Source: Prunella strophiata
Taxonomy: Eukaryota > Chordata > Aves > Passeriformes > Prunellidae
Reading direction: 5' to 3'
Length of the DNA stretch: 64,000 bases
NCBI GenBank assembly: GCA_036583965.1
Contig: JAZBQD010000019.1
Span: 15,329,585 to 15,393,584 of the forward strand
How positions within the stretch are numbered: position 1 is the stretch's first letter; the number at the start of each line of letters is the position of its first letter. Made by a program: the position numbers and the translations under genes. The notes under the pieces were generated by a model. It was not told the DNA's origin. It did not search any database and worked only from the letters and a program-made list of their open reading frames with translations. Below, piece by piece: positions 34,454 to 46,400 of the stretch.

Positions 34454-37400
34454 GTACGAGTCTGTTCAACTGATCCTCTATGCTGGGGGCATCCAGTTTC
34501 TCTTCTTAAAATGTAGCCCATGGTTGCAAGTTTTTATATGCAGAAGCAGCAGCTTTTCTGTATTATAAGAGAAGAGCTTTTGTCTTTTGCATATCCAGCA
34601 TATTAGAGTTTTAAAACTTTGAAACTTACGTGTTTGTAAACATGGGAACTTACATGATTGTAAACTTACACGTTTGAAACTTACATGTTTGTAAACATGG
34701 GAACTCCCATCTTTACAAAGCATGCAAAGCTTTGAAGTCACAATGAGTTTTTTTGCTTTTGGCAGAAGTCTCTTTTCTCTTTCTCAAACTGTTTCCTGTT
34801 TTGGGAATGGTAAGGTGATACTCTGCAAAAGGCAGAATTTATGAAGCAAACAGGGTCATTTCTGCAGCAGCCAAACACAGTCTGTGGAGGTATCTGTGGA
34901 GATAATTCATGCTAGTGTGGAGCAGTGAATAAACTCTGGGCACAGTGTTAAGTATGAATATGACCCAGGTCCCACTCAGAGCAAAATGGGCCCAGCCCTG
35001 TGCTCTGTCCCCCAGCTTTGCCTCTATGTTGTCACCAGCCCTTCTCCCTGCTTGTGTTTAGAGTTAATACATTAATGACTTGAGAGGTAGATTCACATCC
35101 ATCTTGTGCTCACCTCATGCTTTGAACATTGCTAGCCTTCATGAAATTTGTTACAGTTTCTTGTTTACTTGATGCTGTGAAGTCTCAGAACAATATGTTC
35201 CCTCAAACTTTGTTTTGCAGTTCATACCTTTGAAGTTTTGTCTTTAGCAACATTTTTTTCCCTAAAACATCTAGAGATAGGAAGCACAAGTGGAAGCTGC
35301 CTTGGTTTAAAAGCTTCCTTTACACTGTTTTCATCTGTTCCAGTTGCTTTATCTCACTGCTTTTCTGTAAAGTCATTTACTGCTCTCCAGCAAGAAGGTA
35401 TAGTAACTAATAAGATATGCAGTTATTTAGCATTTTTATTTTAATTAGAAGCTGCATTGATGCTGTTAGCTTTAGTAAGATTAGAAAGCCCCTGCAGGGA
35501 GTGTTTTTAAAAATGGAATTGAAAATTTAAATGGTGTTTTTGTGCTGCATAAAAAGTGCCATTTTGGCAATGCTGGTAAACAAATTCCTCTCTAGCTGCA
35601 GAATGGAAAGCATAGTTGTTGGCAGGCTTGTGTTGTTGCTTTATAATTTTATATAACCCTGAGGTAGTACGGAATGTGTTGTGCTCATTTATTCTTTCAT
35701 GAGTGAAATCCAGATTCTCTCCAGAGTCCATCAGGTCATCATGTTCCTGTAGAAACTTGGGAGATGTGGACAGCTGCCTGTCAGGAGGTGCTGCAGTTGG
35801 GAGAGGTTGAAACTCTCCAGTTCTTTTTTCTGCCTCCTGCAGCACCTCTTAGCATTGGGCCTGAGGGAGGAAATATGCAAAGTTAAAGAAGCTAATAATC
35901 TTTTCTGTTAGCAACATTGGGAAGACTGGAAGATTTTGATATGGCAGTAGATCCATACTGCAGATTAAGACAAAGGGAATGTCAAGGCTTGTTTTTGCAT
36001 GTGGGTCTAACCCTTGCTGTTCATTACTGTGTAAGGAGCTGTGAAGGAGCCAAATCTATGTGAAATTATACAATATGAAACTGTTTAAAAGAGCACGAAT
36101 TGGCTTGAACTGTAGTACTAAGATATTCCTTCCTCCTGGTTTTGCATGCCTGTCTGTGATATGTGGTTTGTGTGTTATAAAGATGACATGTCCTGTGAGG
36201 TGATAATTTATTTAATTTGTGGCTGAATGTAGTGCCTGCTAGAATAGTCCTGATTATCACAGCCATAATCTGTCTGGGTGCAGTACTGACATTTGCTACC
36301 AGCAAACTGCATTGTGTTTAATTCAAAATCAGCAGTGCTCTTCACCTTAAAAACAAATATTCAGTATTACCAGAACCTTATTGTATAAGTGCTCTAAATA
36401 CAGGATTATAAACATTTTCCACTTCAAGTGCAGGCAGAAGTCATAAAATACCTTCCAGCCATGCAGAAAGGTGGGTAAGTGGATACAAGACTTTGCAGCA
36501 ACACTGGTTGAGATGATGACACTGGGCTTACCTGTATTAACTCATATTAAGGTTCTCCCCTTAAATAGGCAAAATTCTTTGTTGCTGAATTGGCAAACCT
36601 TTACAGCTTTTTGATATGGAAGGAATTGAGATGAGATTTCCAGAGGACTGCTTTCCAGCAGTGCCCTATTATAGGCATGGTGTAATGGTGTCTTGTACTG
36701 TGGATGCTGCTTTTATGATTAGTGAACTGCTACATCTGAAAAGCTTAACTGGGGTGGATGTGCTCCCAGGCTTTTCCTAATGTCTTTAGAACTGACAGAT
36801 AGTTCAGGAGGGAATATGTGGCAGGGATGTAACTTGCAGTTAGTACAGTGAACCCTTGCAATTAAACTTGCTTTTGACAAGCCCTGTCTCTCCAAAGTTG
36901 ATTCTCTCTTTTAAATTAGATGTAAGTGTTCTGATTATAAAAACATGACCCATTGCTAGATCAGGAAATTAGACAGTGGAGTATTTCAAAAAAGAATATC
37001 TTAGAAAGTTGTAAACACAGGACTATAAATTGAAGATGGAAGCTAATCCTTCAAGTGCATTCCAGTTTGTCCTTGGCCTCATTTGCTATTCCTTTATTTG
37101 GAGAATGTTGATTAGAACTTTCAATTAGGGCATGGTATTCTCCTTATGGGCATAGAGTTCTTTAAAAATATCTTGACTGCAACTGCAGCTTTTTAAAAAC
37201 ACTTTTAGAACAAATAAATATGCCTGACCTGCTAGAGATTGGAAAAATACCTGTTCCCCAGGAACAGGAGAAGGGAGATGTATAAAGGGAACTGGAGAAA
37301 AAGATGCTACTGCTGCAAGTTTCTGGTCTTCTGAAGACCATGCGTTTGCATCTGTTACAATGGTGTGTTTTAAGAAGAGTGTGTGATTGGCTGTTGCTTT

Positions 37401-40400
37401 TCTCATCTTTTCAAATAAATGACTTGTCAGTCTGTGTTATTATTCTTGTTTGGTTTTTTTTAGGAAGCGGCAAAACGCTTGCATTTGCAATTCCGATGAT
37501 TCACTCTGTGCTGCAGTGGCAAAAATCAAATAACTCAACAACCAGAAATGACAGTGTTTCTAAAGAGTCCCATCAGCATCATGATGAACCAAGATGGGAA
37601 AATGAGGATGAAGCAGAAAAACTAACCCATCAGCAGGTTGGAGATAGCGGAGATGAAGATGATGCATCTTTCACAACAGGCTGTGTGAAGGTGCTGGAAA
37701 ATGTTGAATTTGATTCTGATGACGAGACACACACTGTTGACTCCAATAAAAAGAGACCTCTTTTAGGACTGGTCCTTACTCCTACAAGAGAATTGGCTGT
37801 ACAAGTAAAGCACCACATTGATGCAGTTGCAAAGTTTACAGGTATGTAAATCCCAGAGGCCATGTTCCACAGTCAGATTAAAATGTGTTTGGATCTTGGC
37901 ATTGGTGTTGGGCCAGAATGTGTGCCACACTTCCTTCCATAAAATCATAAAATTAATATAGCTTTTGAGGGGTTAGAGTTTTTAGCCACTGATGTGTGAG
38001 AAATGCATGGAGATTCTTCAGTGAGATGGACATGGAAGTAAGCAGTTAATGTGAGCTGTTTTGTTTTAAAATGTGTCTTCCTTCAAATAGGTATTGATTC
38101 ATGCTCTCACAACATAGAATCAGTACTAGATACCTGGCAACAGCTAACCTTGTTCTAGTTTTGGATAAGGTAGGCTGTATTTAATTAATAATTTCATTAT
38201 AAAAAAATTTGATTATTTATATAACAATTTCATTTTTAATGAGTATATCAAACTTTGTATATACTGTATATGTATATACAAAGAACTTTATATAGAACTT
38301 TGATAGAACTTTGTTCTGTCTAATAAAAAAAAATGTTATAGCCATAAATATTCAGGGTAGATGGCATTGCTGGATTGTCTGACTTACCTCCTGCAGCAGT
38401 CAAGCCACAGTAGTGTTACTAAATAACATGCCTGACAAAAGCAATTCCCCCCCTTCCTTTCCTTTCCAAACCAGAAGTCAGTACATCTGTTAAGTGAATG
38501 AGTGAGGCCATGAAACTGTTGAAGATAGTGAGTTTTTTCCTAGTTCTCCCCACTTCTCCAGGACCAGTAACTGTTTATTTATTAAAGAGGATATGTAGTG
38601 CAACACACTACTTTTAAGCCCATCATCCTTTTGGTGTCTATATGTCCTGCTGTGCTCATCAGTCTGCATCTAATTACAAGGCTTATTTTAACTGCTAGGC
38701 TGAAATAATCAATTTCTGTCATACAGTTCTGATAGGAGCAGTGCTATTTTTGTATAAAAATCTGCTGTCTAAGTGATAATATAGTTGCTGCAGCAGGAGA
38801 GGCAATATTTTGATGTGGACTTTTTATTGCCTCAAGCTCATTTTTGGAAAAAAAGTGCTGTAGTATTTCACAAGTACTCCAGAAGAGAGATCAGTGGAAG
38901 CTGGGATACTGTAAGGGTCTTGCACAGTAGCATTGAGTTTATCATGGGCCAGTGTATTCTTTGAAGAAGTAGGGTGAAATAAGCCATGTGTGGAGTCTGC
39001 TTCCAAAGATAAACTCCTTTTGGTACCTCTGCAAACTGCTTAAAGCTAATGAGGTCTGTGCTACTGTGCAAGAATCAGTAATTGGGTGGGAGCATACTTG
39101 GTAGGATTATTCCATAGCAAATGAGCAGCTATTTAGCAAGACAAGCATTTCTCAGTCTTATTCTCGAAAGGATCTTCTGGTTATTTTTAACAGGAATATG
39201 TTTGTTCATGCAAATATAATTGGGAAAACATGAGACTCTGAAATACGTGTAAACAAAACTAACAGCTATGGATGTGATTCTTCATGCTGTTGGAAGACCA
39301 GTGCACTAATTCTTGGCAATTAAGATAATCTAACTATAATGAGGATTTTTCTGTAAAATTGGGTGCATTTCTATATGCTCAGTGTTACATAAAACCCCTG
39401 AAGTTTCCTGTCCAAAATGCTTGTTGAAAGTTGCAATGTAGACTGTTTAAAACACTTCATGAAGTAGATCTATATAAAAACGTTCACTGGTAAATTAGTG
39501 AAATAAAATCTGTTATTTATATGTTCTAGGCATTAAGACTGCAATCCTAGTAGGAGGCATGGCTGCACAGAAGCAAGAACGTGTACTGAATCGAAAGCCA
39601 GAAATTGTAATTGCAACCCCAGGCCGTCTGTGGGAGTTAGTTAAAGAGAGACACCCACATCTTTCAAATCTTCGTCAGCTCAGGTAAAGGTGCCTCTTCA
39701 GATAACTGCTGGATACTGAACTGGGCAGCCCTGCATACTGATTAGGTTTACTAACAGATTAAATAATTTAGACTACACAAAATCACCTACTTCTGTGTCA
39801 GTGTTTAATTGAAACGCATATTGGTTATTTTGATGGAGGGAAATGTCAGTTAAAGACAGTAGTAAAAACCTGATTTTTCAAAAGGAAATGCAGAAAACTA
39901 CTGTAGCTGCCCCAGCATACCTGGTGTTTTTGGTTTTATATGCATAACATCCTTCATGTGTTTAGCAGGAAAAGTTGTTCTTAAATGTATCAGGTTTGTA
40001 TTTAGCTGCACAAGGGTATATTTACTGTGTGTTTTCTGCTTGACAGGTGCCTTGTGATTGATGAAGCAGACCGAATGGTTGAGAAAGGTCACTTCTTAGA
40101 GCTGTCTCAGTTGCTGGAAATCTTAAATGATTCACAGTATAACCCTCGACGACAGACTTTTGTTTTTTCTGCCACTTTGACTTTAGTCCATCAGACTCCC
40201 ACTAGGGTTTTGCAAAAAAAGAATGCTAAAAAGATGGACAAGAAGACCAAACTAGAATTGTTAATGGAAAAAGTAGGAATAAAGGGCAAACCCAAAGTAA
40301 TAGACTTAACAAGGAAAGAGGCTACTGTTGAGACACTGACAGAAACCAGAATCCACTGTAACACAAATGAGAAGGACTATTATCTCTATTACTTTCTTCT

Positions 40401-43400
40401 CCAGCATCCAGGAAGAACCATGGTCTTTGCAAACAGCATAGACTGTGTAAAACGCCTCAGTTCTCTCCTCACAATCTTAAATTGTGATCCTCTTCCTTTG
40501 CACGCCAACATGCACCAAAAGCAAAGGCTGAAAAACCTGGAAAGGTTTGCTGAGCGAGAGAGGTGAGTTGATTTTCAACTTCCTAGTAGAGAAAAAAAGA
40601 AATTGCATGAAGGGTGGTGGTGAGGGGAAACAACTCTGTTAGAGTAGGAGCAGGTTGGGGAAGTTCACTGAGGATGTGAATCCCCTGTTCATGAGCCCAA
40701 GATATTAACAATTAAGGATGAGGTTTCACAGTTAAGGTGATGAACTGGAGCAAGTTCAGTGGAAGGCCAAGATATTCAAGAAGCACTGACTCTGCAAGAG
40801 AAGAGACTAGGTGTTTGTATTACCTGGGAAAAGTATTTTGTGGGGAGCTAATGGCAGCCCTCAGACACCATAAAAGTAGGCTGTCCAAAAGATGGAGCCA
40901 GACTTTTCAGAGTGGTGCTTGATGGAAGGATCAGGGGTAATGGGTGCAAGTTGAAATAAGAGATTCAGGCTGGATATGAGAAAGAGCTTTTTCTCTGTGA
41001 GGACAGTTGAGCATGGGAATAGGCTGCTTTTCTTGGAGTTTTTTGAGGCTCAGTTGGATAAAAGCCCTGAGCAACCTGGTCCAGTCCTGCAGCTCATCCT
41101 GCTTTGAAGAGAAGACTTTACTAGAGACCTCCTGAGGTCCACTAGAGCCTGAAATAGCCTGTGATCTGGGAGCTTGTTGCTGCTGAAGGAGCTGCCACTT
41201 GCCTTGTTTTCAGACATTATTTTGGAACTGTCCTCCACAGCTCTACCCAGGTCTTGGCTCTGCAGCTCATTTGATCCTCTGTAAGTTATTTTATCTCCCT
41301 AAACCATCAAAAAACTAACTACTTACTACTCATTTGCAGGTTTAATTATATAAATTAGTATCCCAAGGGTTGAAGTATCTTTGAGCAGTGCAGAAGAAAG
41401 GGCAGTTGTGCCTTTCAGCAGTAGTGGGCAGCCAGAGCTTACCCAAGCAGACCTGTTCTGCTATTTTAGGAAGCATTGCTTTCGGTTGTCTTTGGGAGGA
41501 GATTTTCATGTCATTACCTCCATAGTCCAGAAGCCTCACAGTTTAGTCCTGCTGTGAGCTGCTGCGTGCTGTCTGGGAGTTTGTACCTTGTTAATAGATC
41601 CAGGCATGGAGATCAAAGGCTGAATTGCTGTGCTGGAGCTGCAGCATCCCTTGGCAAATGTACTGATAGCATTTGCATAGGTCAGGTGAAGTGTTTTCAG
41701 AGGCTGCAGATTTTCAAGGCAGGAAAGAAATCTCAGTGGCCTTCTGCAGATTGCAAGCTGTAGAATTTTCTGTTGTTATTTCTGCTTTGAACCTTGTAGC
41801 AATAGAGTCTGCAGTCAGATGCCATAAAATCTTAACAAATTTCCATTACCTGAAAGTTACTCATTTCAGTTGCTGGGAGATGTTTTTAAAACAAGCTGTT
41901 CCATATCCTGGGGAGACTTTTGTCTCTGTAGAGACTGCTTATATAAAAGAACAACTTTTTTGAGTAATTCATTTTGTCTAAGGATAAGGAGAAATAGTAA
42001 TTGTTAGAACAGAACTCCCCCCTTTATTTCTAGGTTTTAATTTACTCAGAGTGTATTTGAGTGCAAGTTGGTAGAAGATACTTCACCCCCAAAAACCTGT
42101 TATTTAAATAGATAGTGTGATTTTTCTCAACTGGTGAAACTTTCAATAACATGTCTGTACTTCCAGAGTACAACTGTGTTGTAAATGGTGGGGTCAAAGC
42201 AAGCTAAAGAAATTTCTTAAAACCTGGACAGTGCGCTGAAAAGTGTAATGCAGGGGCACATACCCCCCTGCTTCCTCATTGAATAGCAATTTTTTCTAGC
42301 ATTCTTGTGAACTGTGAGAGAAGAAAAACATAGGAAAACAGGATCCAGCAAGGTAGTGCATTTATTTACTGAAAACAGAAGAGACCTGCTGAAGGCAGCA
42401 TTTGCATTTTTAAATTTTACTCTAAGAATTATTGTTTCAAGACTGCTCTTGAGGTAAATTTGGTATCATTTCTGTAAGGGCAAACAGAATGCATATGTCC
42501 TACAGATAATACAGTAGAAACCAGTTTCTTAAACTGATGGGGTAGAATTCTAAGTTGTTGTATTTTATGTTCCTTGGAAAATTATTTACTCTTAAATTTT
42601 ATGTTCATTAAATTTTGTCACTTTCTCAGCTGTGTCCTCCTGACAACAGATGTTGCAGCTCGTGGTCTTGATATTCCTAATGTCCAGCATGTCATCCACT
42701 ACCAGGTTAACCATTTTTAATGTTTTTCCTTTTACTATGTTGGTTTGATAGAAGTTTCTGCTGATCGAAACCCTGAGCACTATAAAGCTGTAATTCTTGG
42801 TTCCATGTGTAGTATAGTCCCAGCTATAAAGGATAAATCATTTAACTGTCCTTAGTGCTTTGTGCTTAAAGGTCTCATTTCTGCAGTGACTGACTGCAAT
42901 AGGTAGCACTTTATGGATGTGTGATTATGTATCAGAAATGACATAGTAGATATGATCTTCCTTTTTGCTTACCTTTGATATCCAGAGGTGTCAAATTACT
43001 CAGCCTTACCAACTCCTCTCTGAGGACACATAAAATATTTTCCTGCTTTGCAAATGAAATGACAGAGGGTCAGAAGTAAGGAGAGACTCACAAAAGATTA
43101 CGCAAGGAAAAATTCTGGATCAGAGAACGCAAAGTGTGTCCTGACATCATCTTTTCATTATTTCCATCTGTGTTACATGCAGTGTACTGTGTGTGTAAAA
43201 CCCAAAATTCTTTGGCAGCCTCTTGTCCAAGGCGTGCAGGCTGCTGGCAGCTGTGCTGGCCTGCTGCATGGCTTCTCTGGGCTCTTGCAGGTCCCTCGCA
43301 CCTCGGAGCTGTACGTGCACAGGAGCGGCCGAACGGCCCGAGCTGCCCACGAGGGCCTCAGCCTCCTGCTGATCGGCCCCGAGGACTTGATCAATTTCCG

Positions 43401-46400
43401 GAAAATCTATAAAACACTGGACAAGAGTGAAGAGCTGCCATTTTTCCCAGTTGATGCCAAGTGCATGACTTCTATTAAGGTAAAGAAATAACAGTCTTTT
43501 TGCAGCCTGAGTAGTTGCTTGTTTATTTATATTACTGATACGATATTGCCTGTTGTGTTACTTTCCAGGTTTTAGATGAAATTTACTCTTGAGGATCTGG
43601 ATTAGAAAATTAAGTTAATTGCACTTTATATGTTTTTAAGCAATATCTATGATTTCTCATCAATAACTGGCCCAAGAAAGTTGTTAAAACATAAACATCA
43701 CTTATGTTTTTCCAGAAACAGTATAGGGAAGTGGATATGTTTTGTGGGTGTGGAGCTGGGATGGCTCTGCCAAGTACATTGTTTAAAGCCTCTTATGTAA
43801 GGAACAGACTAGAGATCACAGTAGCAGCTTCAGGGATATTCAGTGGCTCTTCACCTGCCTCTTCCCATCTGAAGCTGTGAGTTGTCTGCTTTTCTAAAAG
43901 TTTTTGTACTGTGAGGCCACAGCTGCCACTGAACCCTGTCAAAATTAGTGTTTCCCTTTCCCAGGTTATTGCCCATTTTAAAGAGGATTCAGTCGTTATT
44001 GCCCATTTTAAAGAGGATTCAGTCATTCACTAACTCACAAGATAGACAATGGTTAGAATTTACAAAATAGTGTGTTTTAGAAAGCATCTAGTCACTGCAG
44101 ACTTTCCACTTCTTTAATAAGAGACTATTTCATGTCTCAGCATTCTCCTAGCAGTTTGGATAGTCAGTCATAAACAAATGGGACATATTTAAATACTGGA
44201 TTTTAAAGAAATCCAGTTGGGGTAGAAATGTCTGAATGTTGCACAGTCATTGAGAACAGGGAAGAGTGCAAGCAGTCAGATAATGCAGCAAGGTGTCTTC
44301 CTCATGGTATTTTAATTCAGGCTTACTTACTTGGATTGGACTGAGCCCAGAGCTACCCCAGTGGCAACAGCAGTATCCTCACCTTGGGAATAATGACAGA
44401 AAGTTTCAAAACCCAGCCTTACTGCAAATAGGGTATTTCTTTCAGGAAATGCAGCTTTCTGAAAGAGGAAAGAAAATCAAGTAAATGCTTCTACAGATTC
44501 ATATTTTTCTCCTCTTGGTAGTAATGAAGAGAATCTGATTTCCACCCCTATCTCCCCCACTGTCCCCTTCCACCCACTAAATGTTTCTAGTTACTGAGAG
44601 AAATCTGTTATTTTTAAGAGTGTTGCTTCAGAGGTTCCTTCTGTGTTTCTTGATGAGTAGTTGTTGGCTTTTATCATGCTCTGTCAATTAATGGGCAAAT
44701 AAATGTTGTTTCTACACTTTCTTTTTCCTGTCACCATCTCACAATGATCTCTCCTATCTGTAATAGTGCTCCTCTCCCCCAGAAGAGATCTCTGTAATTG
44801 TAGTTGCAGGATTCCATGATAAACCCTTGCAACAGTCCTATCTTATTTACACTTTGTCCTGGGTTGAATCACAAAGTCATTGTAGTTGGGACTAATAGTG
44901 CTACTGGTTCTTTATGTCTGTCCTGTTGGCACACTCCTTCCCTCCTTTTGAATGCCTTCATTCAAGTTCAGAAAAGTCTGAAGGGGTTTCACTTGAGAGG
45001 AAAAGAATTGTTGAACCAGGATAGATTTCAAGAGGACTTAAATTATACAGAGATGGAAGAGCTTACTTTAAATTTCTTGTAATGATCTAACAAATGACTG
45101 ACTTGGTAGTCCACTGCAAGTGTTACTTCTCTCTCTCTCTCTGTAGTAATTACCCTGGCAGTCCTGGCTGCTGCTATTATTTTGCAGTACCTGACTGTTC
45201 AGATTCCTGCATGATTTTGCTTTATGCAACTTCAGGCACATTCCAAAGAGCAGAACTTGGTTCTGGTTGGTTCATAGTTACTGTTAGTGCAGATTTTCTT
45301 TCCACAGTGAATTAATTGTTTGGCTCAGCTGGAAGCCTGCAGGTCAGGTTAAATTTGCTGGACATCTTTGTTCCACCTGTGTGCAGCTGGGAAGAAGGAC
45401 AGGACATTCTGTCCTGTGCCTAAACAAGATCCAGGTGCATTCCTGAAAATATGAACTGTTCCTTCCATATGGCCTACAGGAGTTTACTTTCTTCACAGTG
45501 GAATGAAAGTAGTGGCTGCTCCCTACTGCTGAGACTAATAACTCTGAGATCAAGCTGCACTGTATAAATATGTAACTTGGAAATGATTGGTGTCTGAATC
45601 ATGGTTTGTTCTTGATGTCTCTCTAGTGTTTATAATGATTCATTCATAGAAAGTTGAGTTAACATTCAGGTATCTTTAGTAGTTGAGATGTTTTAGAAGT
45701 CAGATTCTATCATGGATCTAAGGAAGGAAAATGCTAGTGAATGATGATGTGTTTATTAGGTGGGATGTGAGTAGGGAACAAAAGTGTCTCTGCACGCCAG
45801 TTGCACTGCAGTGCATGCTCTCAAACACTCTGCTGAAGTACCCCACATTTAAACCTGATCATAATGTCTAAATGCACTCTCATTGCAGGAACGGATGAAT
45901 CTGGCAAGGCAGATTGAGAAGGCAGAATTTTTCAACAGTCGGGCAAAGCAGCACAACTCCTGGCTCCAGCAAGCTGCAGAGGCTCTTGAGATTGATCTTG
46001 ATGATGACATGTTGATGGGCAAGTAGAAAATGTTTTTTCATGGGTATGCTCAGTAGGGCCCATAGCTGGTGTCCAGAAGAAGCCTCACTGTGGCAGAGAA
46101 GCTTCAAAAGCTGCAGGGCAGGGGTTGGGGGGAAGGAGTGTTGTTGGTGCACAGTGTTAGTGGTGTTTTCAGGATGGTCGTGCAGCTGGGAGCTGAGGAA
46201 GTGAGGTGTGGCAGTTCTGGCAAGTTGCAGACAACTTGCAGTTGTAGGACCAGAACTGTTGAGCTTCTGGCAAACATTTCAGAGTAATCTAAGCAGCCCA
46301 GTATGTCCTGATTTGAGTCTTGTCCCCTCTTGTCATAGAGAAGACTGTTTCCACACTTCTGCTTCTCTCTCCCACTCTCTTGTAGTCAGGCATCAGGACA

